A DNA stretch of 64,000 bases, from the NCBI GenBank assembly GCA_013298895.1, contig JAAFJM010000003.1, forward strand, positions 124,001 to 188,000, in the 5' to 3' direction. A model generated the notes under the pieces. That model made no database searches, was not told where the DNA came from, and was given only the letters and a program-made list of their open reading frames with translations. The translations under genes were made by a program, and so were the position numbers. The first letter of the stretch is position 1, and each line of letters opens with the position of its first letter. Below are positions 1-7,875 of this stretch, piece after piece. This DNA comes from Bacteroidota bacterium. GTDB taxonomy: Bacteria > Bacteroidota > Bacteroidia > UKL13-3.

Positions 1-45
1 AAGAAAAAGCATAATAAAATATTACCAAAAGCCTATAATTATTAA
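1..45 (+). CDS. possible 3' end of an upstream gene
   Basis: Frame 1 is open from the first base to a TAA at 43-45 and gives a short lysine-rich tail (KKKHNKILPKAYNY). A rho-independent terminator begins inside the stop codon, which fits the end of a transcribed gene. Fourteen codons cannot identify a product, and the open frame could be chance in AT-rich DNA. Confidence 0.3.
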   Translation, partial: KKKHNKILPKAYNY

Positions 46-76
46 ATCCTGCCCATAATAAGGCAGGATTTTTTTT
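44..76 (+). terminator. rho-independent terminator
   Basis: A perfect 10-bp stem (44-53 pairing with 62-71), an 8-nt loop and an 8-T tract. It closes whatever gene enters from the left edge and insulates ppk1. Confidence 0.8.
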
Positions 77-221
77 GCAGGTACGTTAATAAATTATTAT
101 CATCACTTCTTGTTTATTATACATTTTAACCTTTTTTGTTTCTTTGTTGTTTAAATGATAGAAAAAAAAACAACAATTATTATTGTTTATTTGAACTAAA
201 CAAAACTTATCAAAGTTTTAT

Positions 222-2294
222 ATGATAAAATCTTACAAAGGCTATTTATTTAAAGACAGAGAAATTAGTTGGCTATACTTCAACGAACGTGTATTGCAGG
301 AAGCCGAAAATCCGTCAACCCCGTTAATGGAAAGACTAAAGTTTTTAGCTATTTTTTCATCAAACTTAGATGAATTTTTCAGGGTGCGAGTGGCACAATT
401 AAGAAGAGTGCAAAGAGTAAATGGCAAAAAGCCAATTAGTGATGTGCAAAATAGTCCTGACGAAATATTGGAAGCCATTCAACTAAAAGTTCAAACATTA
501 CAAGACCGTTTTAATAAAAATTATCAAAACAGTATTTTGCCTAGCTTAGCTAGTAAAAAAATATTTTTAGTAAATGATGATCAAATAAATGACGACCAAA
601 AACAACAAGTAAAAGAGTATTTTAAAGCCAATATTATCAATTTACTTTTTCCAATAATTATTGATGATTTGAGGCATACTCCACACTTAAGAGACCGATC
701 GATATACTTGGCTGTTAGGTTAAGTGACAGTAAAAATATTTTAAACCCAAAGCACGCCATTATTGAAGTTCCTGTTGGAATTTTAAACCGTTTTTATCAA
801 TTACCAACCAACGAAAATGGGAACTTTATTATTTGCCTCGAAGACATTATAAAATTAAACCTTAGTCGAATTTTTCAACAATTTGATTACAATACTTACG
901 AAGCCTATATCATAAAAATAACCCGCGATGCTGAGTTTACATTAGATGCAGATGATAGAGATTATACTGTAACTTTGCTTGATAAAATTCAAAAAAGTTT
1001 AAAACAACGTTCACGAGGAGTGCCAACTAGATTTGTTTATGATGCAGCCATGCCAAAACAAATGCTTGAACTATTTGCAAAAAAACTAGAACTAAAAAAT
1101 GTAAACATGGTGGCGGGTGGTAAGTACCATAACTTTAAAGATTTTATGGACTTTCCAAAAGTAGGTAGCGCAGCTGATTATTATGAAAATTTACCTGCAC
1201 TTGGTGTTAAAGAACTTGATAAAGCAAAAAATTTATTTGATGTAATAGCCAAACATGATGTTTTATTACATCACCCTTACCAATCATTTGATTACTTAAT
1301 TAGGTTATTGCGAGAGGCAGCTATTGACCCAAATGTTCATACCATTAAAATTACACTTTATCGTGTTGCCAAGCATAGTAATGTAGTTAATGCTTTAATA
1401 AATGCTATAAAAAATGGAAAGATTGTTATTGTATTAATGGAGTTACAAGCAAGGTTTGATGAAGAATCAAACATTTATTGGACCAATCAATTACAAGAAG
1501 CTGGTGCCCATGTGCATTTTGGAAAACCAGGACAAAAAGTTCACACCAAGTTTTGTTTAATTTACAGAAAAGAGAATAACCACACTGTAAAATATGCTCA
1601 TCTTTCTACCGGGAATTACAATGGAATGACAAGCAGAATTTACAGTGATTTTGCTATTTTCACCAAGGATGAAAGACTAACAAGTGAGTTAGAAATGATA
1701 AGTGACCAATTGTTTTTAAACTTAAAACGTGGAATTTACAAACATTTATTGGTGGCTCCCGACAATATGAAACGTAGGTTTTTGGAAATGATTGATACAG
1801 AAACCGCCAATAAAAAAGCGGGTAAACCTGCATACATCATTGCCAAAATGAATAGTTTGGTGGATAATGATGTGATCAAAAAACTTTATGATGCTAGCCG
1901 TGCAGGAGTGAAAATACAATTAATTGTTCGTGGAGTTTGTTCGTTAGTTCCTCGTGTAAACGGACTCAGTGAAAATATTGAAGTAATAAGCATTATTGAT
2001 AGATTTTTAGAGCACTCACGTGTTTATATTTTTGGAAATAATGGCAATGAACAAATGTACCTTGCCAGTGCGGATTGGATGAGTAGAAACTTGAATAATA
2101 GAATTGAATGTGGTTTTCCTATTTATAATCCTGAAATTAGACAAACTATTAAAACCATTATTAATATGCAATTAGCTGATAATTGCAAAGCTCGAAAAAT
2201 AAATGAACATGGCGAAAACGATTTTCAACAAAGCGATTGTAAAGATAAAAACAGAAGCCAAATAGCCACTTATAATTACCTTAAAGAACTTTAA
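222..2294 (+). CDS. ppk1: polyphosphate kinase 1
   Basis: Makes inorganic polyphosphate from ATP, reversibly, at the inner face of the membrane. The 690-aa length is normal for PPK1. The N-terminal domain (about residues 8-110) carries the family motif SNLDEFFRVR, and two phospholipase-D-like catalytic domains fill the second half. His441 in VHTKFCLI corresponds to the autophosphorylated His of the E. coli enzyme, and His598 in LEHSRVYIF to the second conserved His. The ATG at 222 follows an A/T-rich leader without Shine-Dalgarno. A WD40 gene follows after 15 nt and is probably co-transcribed. A PPK2 gene lies at the far end of the window (61421). Identification is secure. Confidence 0.97.
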   Translation: MIKSYKGYLFKDREISWLYFNERVLQEAENPSTPLMERLKFLAIFSSNLDEFFRVRVAQLRRVQRVNGKKPISDVQNSPDEILEAIQLKVQTLQDRFNKNYQNSILPSLASKKIFLVNDDQINDDQKQQVKEYFKANIINLLFPIIIDDLRHTPHLRDRSIYLAVRLSDSKNILNPKHAIIEVPVGILNRFYQLPTNENGNFIICLEDIIKLNLSRIFQQFDYNTYEAYIIKITRDAEFTLDADDRDYTVTLLDKIQKSLKQRSRGVPTRFVYDAAMPKQMLELFAKKLELKNVNMVAGGKYHNFKDFMDFPKVGSAADYYENLPALGVKELDKAKNLFDVIAKHDVLLHHPYQSFDYLIRLLREAAIDPNVHTIKITLYRVAKHSNVVNALINAIKNGKIVIVLMELQARFDEESNIYWTNQLQEAGAHVHFGKPGQKVHTKFCLIYRKENNHTVKYAHLSTGNYNGMTSRIYSDFAIFTKDERLTSELEMISDQLFLNLKRGIYKHLLVAPDNMKRRFLEMIDTETANKKAGKPAYIIAKMNSLVDNDVIKKLYDASRAGVKIQLIVRGVCSLVPRVNGLSENIEVISIIDRFLEHSRVYIFGNNGNEQMYLASADWMSRNLNNRIECGFPIYNPEIRQTIKTIINMQLADNCKARKINEHGENDFQQSDCKDKNRSQIATYNYLKEL

Positions 2295-2309
2295 AATTTA
2301 GCTATTTAG

Positions 2310-3227
2310 ATGCTCAAAAAAATAAAAATAACCAAACTAAATCAATATAGCGGACATAAAGATTGTATTTATTCTTTATCCAAATCAATTAACGAAAATT
2401 GTTTTTATTCTGGTGCAGGCGAGGGTTATGTGGTAGAGTGGGATTTTGAAAATAAGGTTGATGGAAAGCTGATTTGTCAAGTTCCAAGACCAGTTTATAG
2501 CTTATTATTACTTCAGAAAAAAAAGCAATTATTAATTGGCTCAGCCCAAGGTAATTTGCATGTAGTTGATTTAAACGTAAATAAAGAAATTAAAAATATT
2601 GAAGCGCATACACTTGGCATTTACGATATAAAACTTTTTAATGATACTTTTATAACAACGGGTGGTGATGGTAAAATAAACATATTTAATGTTGAAGATT
2701 TTACACTTTTAAAAACCATTCAGGCGAGTAATAAAAGTGCTAGAACAATTGCCATCAATCCAATATTAAATCACATAGCTATTGGTTTTTCTGACCATTC
2801 AATTAGAATTTACAATGCAACTAATTTTGAGTTAATCCAAACATTAAACCATCACGTTAACTCGGTTTTTGCCTTGAGTTATTGCAATAATAATAAACAT
2901 TTATTAAGCGGAGGACGTGATGTATTTTTAAAGTTTTATAATGCAGAAAATAACTACGAATTGATAAAGGATGTTCCTGCTCATAACTTACATATCAATG
3001 CCATTCAGTTTAATCCAAATGGCAATTTATTTGCAACCGTAAGCATGGACAAAACACTTAAAATTTGGGATGCTGAAACCTTTGACCTTTTGAAAGTAAT
3101 AGATAAAGCAAGAAATGAAGCACATGTTACTTCTATCAATAAGGTACTTTGGATTAACGATACACAGCTTTTAACAGGAAGCGATGATAAACAAATAATG
3201 CATTGGAACGTAGAAGTTGATAATTGA
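2310..3227 (+). CDS. cytoplasmic WD40 beta-propeller protein
   Basis: A 305-aa protein built almost entirely of WD40 units. About seven repeat ends are visible (VVEWDF, LHVVDL, INIFNV, IRIYNA, LKFYNA, LKIWDA, MHWNVE), enough for one seven-bladed propeller. There is no signal peptide, membrane segment or extra domain, so it should be a cytosolic scaffold. The start lies 15 nt after the ppk1 stop, implying co-transcription. A role tied to polyphosphate is inferred from position only; propellers bind varied partners and the sequence does not reveal which. The fold assignment is firm, the function unknown. Confidence 0.88.
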   Translation: MLKKIKITKLNQYSGHKDCIYSLSKSINENCFYSGAGEGYVVEWDFENKVDGKLICQVPRPVYSLLLLQKKKQLLIGSAQGNLHVVDLNVNKEIKNIEAHTLGIYDIKLFNDTFITTGGDGKINIFNVEDFTLLKTIQASNKSARTIAINPILNHIAIGFSDHSIRIYNATNFELIQTLNHHVNSVFALSYCNNNKHLLSGGRDVFLKFYNAENNYELIKDVPAHNLHINAIQFNPNGNLFATVSMDKTLKIWDAETFDLLKVIDKARNEAHVTSINKVLWINDTQLLTGSDDKQIMHWNVEVDN

Positions 3228-3248
3228 TAGATTATAGTTTTCGGTCAT

Positions 3249-3851
3249 TTAAATATTTTCTTTTAAGTATGCTTCCAGCTTTAGTTTGGTGGTTTCTTTC
3301 AAACTTAAGTTGATGTTTTGTTTTCTCTCAATATTAATTTTTTGAAAAGCAAAATAAGGAATATTGTTTCGATAAGTAGTAGCTAAAATAATGGCTTCTT
3401 CGCCAACAGGTAAATTGGTTGGTTCTGAATCGTTATGCGAAAAACCATAAGTGCCATCTCTCTTTTCGTAACCGGGTAATGAAACCCACATGTTTTTGAA
3501 AACCAAAGCAATATAAACACGATCTTCTTTTGGTTTATTTTCTATATTAACTTTTAAATTTATAGTTTGTGTTCTACTGTCGCTGTAAAGCACATCAATA
3601 TTAGACCAACCTAATTGTTTTAAATTAAAAGTATAACTTAAATTTAAATCGTTAGTGTGCGGGTTATACGTAGTATTATCAATATTTTGGGGATTGTTTT
3701 TTTGTTGTTTGTCAAACTCTTTTTGCCATTTAATTGCCAATTTCTCTTGTTCTTTAATTAATCGCTCCTTTTCTTTGGCTATTTCCTTCTTTTTCTTTTC
3801 GTATTGTTTAAATTTTTGCTCATAAATAGCCAATGCTTTTTTTTTATTCAT
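3249..3851 (-). CDS. conserved hypothetical protein, coiled-coil N-terminus
   Basis: A 200-aa protein with no recognised family. Residues 5-55 are a highly charged predicted coiled coil rich in Lys and Glu; the rest looks like a beta-rich domain. I chose the ATG at 3851 over the upstream TTG at 3890 because it overlaps the end of the preceding lipoprotein gene by 8 nt and has AAGGA close before it, a good site for coupled translation. With this start there is no signal peptide. The two products could be halves of one ancestral protein (see the neighbouring entry and the findings). No function can be assigned. Confidence 0.7.
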   Translation of the reverse strand: MNKKKALAIYEQKFKQYEKKKKEIAKEKERLIKEQEKLAIKWQKEFDKQQKNNPQNIDNTTYNPHTNDLNLSYTFNLKQLGWSNIDVLYSDSRTQTINLKVNIENKPKEDRVYIALVFKNMWVSLPGYEKRDGTYGFSHNDSEPTNLPVGEEAIILATTYRNNIPYFAFQKINIERKQNINLSLKETTKLKLEAYLKENI

Positions 3852-4719
3852 TTCCTTCAAAAGCAGGAGAAACAAAATAACTTTGTTCAATCATTTTACC
3901 TTTGTCCACTCCTTTAAAAATAACTTTGTAAATACCTTCTTCATTGGTTTTTTCTAATTTTACATCGTACCAAGTTTTATTCGCTTCTTCTGGATTATAA
4001 CTACATTTTTCACTTACTTTAAACTTCACATTCTTAAATTGTTGTAGTTCAGGAAACATATAGTTTGTTTCAAAATCAATACTTAGTAATCTTTCAGTAT
4101 CATCACTGTATTCAATTGGTTTTTTAGGAACTTCTAATAATGGAACTTCCCTATTTTTATGTTCATCAAAAATAGGGCGGCTAATGGTTTTTGAAACAAC
4201 GGTTGGTTTATTTTTCTCAATAATATCTTTTGGTTTAACCCAATTAATGCTTTGGTTTTCAGGATTAACTTCTCCTTCAAATAGCAACATACTATCGTTT
4301 TTATTGTTGGTTGGAACCGATATTTGCAATGCTTTATCCTTGGCTATGAAAATATTTTCGCCATTTGCAGTAGCATTGGTGTAAATCATACCACCGGTTT
4401 GCAAAATTTTACCATTGCTTAAAGTGGTTAAATTGCCCATAACCATATCGGCTAATGTTAAAGCTTCTTTTAGTTCAAAGCTTATTTTACCCTTAACAGC
4501 ATTACCGTTTTTATCTATAAAACTATTTTTAGGAATGCTAATTTTAGTTCCTTTTTTACCCGTAATAAAGGTGTCGTTTTCATTATTGATTTCAAAAACT
4601 TGGGTTGGCAAATTTTGAGTTGTAAACACATTTTCTGTTGCTTCAGTTTGTTTAGGAGCATTTTCTGAACAACTAATAGCAAAGGTTAAAAATAAGAATA
4701 AAGCGCTGGTAATTCTCAT
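3844..4719 (-). CDS. lipoprotein of unknown function
   Basis: A 291-aa protein with a type II signal peptide: hydrophobic residues 5-14, then AISC with the lipidated Cys at 17 and SEN after it. The segment around residues 45-100 (ITGKKGTKISIPKNSF, then KGKISFELKEAL) resembles the start of large Bacteroidota lipoproteins that open with a ZU5-like beta domain; this is recognition from memory. It sits at the inner leaflet or outer membrane facing the periplasm. The stop lies 8 nt inside the next gene, so the pair is almost certainly co-transcribed and translationally coupled. Substrate and role are unknown. Confidence 0.78.
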   Translation of the reverse strand: MRITSALFLFLTFAISCSENAPKQTEATENVFTTQNLPTQVFEINNENDTFITGKKGTKISIPKNSFIDKNGNAVKGKISFELKEALTLADMVMGNLTTLSNGKILQTGGMIYTNATANGENIFIAKDKALQISVPTNNKNDSMLLFEGEVNPENQSINWVKPKDIIEKNKPTVVSKTISRPIFDEHKNREVPLLEVPKKPIEYSDDTERLLSIDFETNYMFPELQQFKNVKFKVSEKCSYNPEEANKTWYDVKLEKTNEEGIYKVIFKGVDKGKMIEQSYFVSPAFEGNE

Positions 4720-4811
4720 AGTTTAGTTAATTAAAATATTTGTAATAAATAATAAAATAACTACAAAACGAAGATTATTAAGAATTATTTCAGTAATAAA
4801 CAATTTATATT

Positions 4812-4848
4812 CTAAAAAGACGTGACAGATTTTAAAACCTGTCACGTC
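4812..4848 (-). terminator. hairpin terminator / palindromic element
   Basis: A perfect 10-bp stem (4819-4828 with 4839-4848) with further TTTT/AAAA pairing in the loop. On the minus strand it is followed by five T, so it can end transcription of the DUF1801 gene. The GACGTGACAG...CTGTCACGTC palindrome is also the kind of sequence repeated in bacterial genomes, so it may double as a REP-type element. Confidence 0.65.
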
Positions 4849-4875
4849 AAATGCTGCGATGCCTTTAACAAAATA

Positions 4876-5331
4876 CTATTTTCTTAAATTGTTTTCATAA
4901 ATGCTTATCCACTCTTCCATGCTCATTTTAGTCATCAACTCTCCAATTAGTTCATAAGGTATATCGTCCATCTTTTTAAATCGGATACAACTTTTACCCA
5001 TATCTAGTTTTTGCTTGGTATGTTTTGGGAATTCGGCCACAAACCAATTGTATAATTCGGGTTTACTATATATACCCATGTGGTAAAAATTAATGGAGTT
5101 TTTTTGAGAGGCTAATCCCGCAAAAGGAAGCGGTTCAATGGGTTTACAATGATAACCCGCTGGATAAATGGAATGAGGAATAATGTAACCTAATCCACCA
5201 TAACTAATGCCTGCTTCAAAACCTTTAGGCAAATTATTTACTATTACATCGTGCAGTTTATTAAATGGTTCGGCCCTATCTTCAGGTAGGCTAATCAAAA
5301 TATCGTTTACAGTTTTTCCGGTAGCTTTCAT
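4876..5331 (-). CDS. DUF1801 (YdhG-like) protein
   Basis: A 151-aa cytosolic protein of the DUF1801/YdhG family. Visible hallmarks are the N-terminal helical motif with ILISLPEDR, the GGLGYIIP and INFYHMGIY strands, and the MGKSCIRFKK signature near residue 112-121. The family has a CyaY/frataxin-like fold and has been suggested to handle iron in Bacillus, but most members are uncharacterised. It begins 3 nt after the membrane-protein gene at 5335, so the two form an operon with the membrane protein first. The family call is strong, the biochemical role open. Confidence 0.85.
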   Translation of the reverse strand: MKATGKTVNDILISLPEDRAEPFNKLHDVIVNNLPKGFEAGISYGGLGYIIPHSIYPAGYHCKPIEPLPFAGLASQKNSINFYHMGIYSKPELYNWFVAEFPKHTKQKLDMGKSCIRFKKMDDIPYELIGELMTKMSMEEWISIYENNLRK

Positions 5332-5334
5332 GTA

Positions 5335-6054
5335 TTATTTTGTTGTTTTTAGGTTCAATAATTGTTTGATAGAAATTAAGTGCCCCAATAGCACAATGGG
5401 TACTATAAAGGTAGGCAACCAACTGAATGGAAAAAATAAAATGGCTATATTAGGTTGGTCAAAAGCAAATTTTTGAACAGGTGTTGGTGCCGCAAATAAA
5501 GCGTTTAAAACAATATTGATTAAAAGCCCAAGGCAAACAAAATTCCAAATTAATAATAATGGTCGGTTTACGCTTGTTTTTTTGAAGCCTAAATAGGCTA
5601 TGATGGGGGCAGTTATTCCTGCTATAATATCAAAATTTCTACCTTCAAAAGTCATCAATTCTGGAATGGTTTTGTTAACAAACAACCAAAATAAAACCAC
5701 CTCAACTGGCACTCTTACAGTATTTAAATACGTTAAGTTTTTTAAGGGTAAACTAGCTATAAACTGTTTACCTTTTGTAGTGGTAAACAATAGTAAGATT
5801 GTAACAAAAGCAGGTAGAATTCCTAATAATATTATTTTAGGAGGAAATGAATAAGTATTAGTATTATATAAATTTTGTAAAGTCAAAACAGCTTGAATAA
5901 TTAACCAACCAATTAAACCTAAAGCTATAAAATTGGCTTTTTTTCTTGTTTCTTCGTGGCTTGAATTTTTAATGGTATTAACAAACAAAAGCAATGTAGC
6001 TGTTGTGGTTAATGCAAATATTAATGAAATATAATAGGGTAAATTGGCTAACAT
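5335..6054 (-). CDS. multi-pass membrane protein of unknown function
   Basis: A 239-aa protein with about seven hydrophobic segments (near residues 5-23, 45-62, 73-92, 110-128, 140-158, 167-187 and 205-227). There is no signal peptide beyond the first helix, no soluble domain and no catalytic motif I recognise. It is the first gene of a two-gene operon with the DUF1801 protein, with a 3-nt gap. A length near 240 aa and short loops are consistent with a small integral-membrane enzyme or transporter, but nothing in the sequence distinguishes these. Confidence 0.75.
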   Translation of the reverse strand: MLANLPYYISLIFALTTTATLLLFVNTIKNSSHEETRKKANFIALGLIGWLIIQAVLTLQNLYNTNTYSFPPKIILLGILPAFVTILLLFTTTKGKQFIASLPLKNLTYLNTVRVPVEVVLFWLFVNKTIPELMTFEGRNFDIIAGITAPIIAYLGFKKTSVNRPLLLIWNFVCLGLLINIVLNALFAAPTPVQKFAFDQPNIAILFFPFSWLPTFIVPIVLLGHLISIKQLLNLKTTK

Positions 6055-6410
6055 TTTTGAGTTATTTTATAAAAGCAATAATATAAATTTTAACTCAAAA
6101 AAATATGCAACATTTAATCGTGAAAATATTGGCTTTAGCCAATTAAAGAAAGTGCGAAGTTGTAATGTTGAAGGAGTAAATTCCTTAAACTAGATTATAC
6201 GGATTTCAAATCAGTACCAGCTGATAAATTGTGAATGATGAATTGCTACATGGCTTTAGCCTGTGGAATTAAAAATGCGAATGGTATAAAAGGAGTACAA
6301 AATTCTTTAAATTGATTATTCAGATTGCAAAAATCCGAACTAGCGCATCGACAATTAAGAGTAAACGAACATCGGTAAACGAAAAGCGAACAAAAGTCAA
6401 CGAACAAAAA
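6055..6410. repeat. gene-free spacer with REP-like palindromes
   Basis: No reading frame here looks coding. It holds the palindrome ATTGGCT-TT-AGCCAAT at 6128-6143, a broken version (GGCTTTAGCC) near 6250, and the words CGGATTTCAAATC (about 6200) and AATCCGAACTAG (about 6326), which recur near 7385. These match the second spacer at 6972-7875 and look like decayed members of a dispersed hairpin repeat family. Confidence 0.6.
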
Positions 6411-6971
6411 TTAAATATTCTGAATAGTTACCCTTCTTTTTTCTTTTAACTCTTTAAAGTGAGTTGGTGTTAAGCCTGTCTCTTTTTTAAATTGGGTTGA
6501 TAAATGAGCTACACTGCTATAATGCAGCTTATGAGCTATTTCTGAAAGGGTATCCTCACCAAAAATAATTAATTCTTTAATGCGCTCAATTTTAAGTGCA
6601 ATGATAAATTGTGCTATGGTGGTGGCTTCTACTTCTGAAAAAAAATTAGCCAAATAAGTATAATTATGGTTTAACTCATTACTTAACAAAACCGAAAAAT
6701 TTACGTTTGGCTTTTCATCCGAATTGTAAACATAATCAATGGCTACTTTCCTAATTTTTTCAATTAAAATACCTTTCTTTTTTTCTAAAAGTTCTAATCC
6801 TACTTTCTTAATTTTATTGTTGAGTTGTTGTTTTTTAAAATCAGAAACATCTTCTTTTGTTTCTATTTCGCCTAATTCTACCTTTAATGGGGCTATGTTA
6901 AGTTCTTCCAAGGCTTCTTTCACAAATGCTTTGCAGCTTTCACAAGCCATATTTTTTATGTAAATTTTCAT
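6411..6971 (-). CDS. AraC-family regulator with N-terminal metal-binding (HMA-like) domain
   Basis: A 186-aa fusion. Residues 1-60 look like a heavy-metal-associated domain: KIYIKNMACESC places Cys10 and Cys13 as a CxxC pair before a helix, and the strand-helix order fits. Residues 90-186 are an AraC double helix-turn-helix ending in the usual GLTPTHFKEL motif. The simple reading is that metal bound by the CxxC tunes DNA binding. Such HMA-AraC proteins occur in Bacteroidota beside copper or other metal efflux genes, but no efflux gene is adjacent here, so the target is unknown. The domain calls are good; the metal is inferred. Confidence 0.82.
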   Translation of the reverse strand: MKIYIKNMACESCKAFVKEALEELNIAPLKVELGEIETKEDVSDFKKQQLNNKIKKVGLELLEKKKGILIEKIRKVAIDYVYNSDEKPNVNFSVLLSNELNHNYTYLANFFSEVEATTIAQFIIALKIERIKELIIFGEDTLSEIAHKLHYSSVAHLSTQFKKETGLTPTHFKELKEKRRVTIQNI

Positions 6972-7875
6972 AAATTGTTTTGGAACAATAAAAGTACCCA
7001 GCGAAGAATCCGCAAGTCTATAAACTTTAAATGTACTGATATTATTTGGGGGCGTATTTTCTTTCGGATTAAGTTGAATTGATTAACTTATACATTCCAA
7101 TTTTAACAAATATAACCTATTTAATCACATTAGCATTACAAATAAAATAATTATTAAATTAAAACAACTTATCAGTAAACTTTGGATTTAACCAATTAAA
7201 AAAAGTGGGAAGTTCGGAATGTTGAATGCGAAGTAAAAATCAATTATAAAATCCCATTGGCTTTAGCCAATTAAAAAACAAATTGCCTTTAAATCAATTA
7301 CCGTTGGTTTCAACCAACGGAAAAGAAAATCAATTACCGTTGGCCCGAAAGCTTTCGTGATTAACCAATTGAAAAAGGAAATACAAATCCGAACTAGATG
7401 ATTCGAATTATAATCTAAACCAGCGGATTGGCTTGAGATTGCTTCTCTGCGATCGCAATGACGTTTGTTGCTGGTAAAAAAACTTTATCAAAGTTAATGC
7501 TAATAGAAAGCAATCAATTAAAGCCAAGAAGATGCTTCCAGCAAGACCGATTGGGCAGTTATTGAGTGTGGAGTTTGGAAGTGCGAAGTTCGGAATGTTG
7601 AATGCGAAGTAAAAAGTGAGGGAATTTCATCATTGTTTTCAAGCATTGAATTATAAATAATGAATAACAAGAAAAAGATAATTTAATCACGCTTTGCTAC
7701 ACAGAAATCCAACAATTCAATCACGCCCTGCATGACTAACAATTCAACAATATAACAATCCAACAAGATAACAATTCAACCAATCTCCAAATCTCTAATT
7801 CAACAAATCAATAAATAAAATAAAAAGCTAATAACATGTTGAAAACAGCCTTGTTTAAAGAAGTAATTTGCAGCC
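6972..7875. repeat. 904-bp gene-free spacer rich in hairpin repeats
   Basis: No credible gene. Visible are ATTGGCT-TT-AGCCAAT at 7256-7271; a 20-bp hairpin with 9-bp arms (CCGTTGGTT...AACCAACGG) at 7301-7320; a second arm copy at about 7335-7342 next to the palindrome CGAAAGCTTTCG; a 28-bp direct repeat at 7211-7238 and 7587-7614; a GATTGCTTC...CGCAATGACG element near 7440; and a CAAC/CAAT-rich tract at 7731-7812 just before the helicase gene. Together they suggest accumulation of REP-type elements. Confidence 0.7.

Noticed and set aside
7401-7500. TTCGAAT-like word as a tRNA T-loop
   Set aside because: No cloverleaf pairing or acceptor stem could be built around it.
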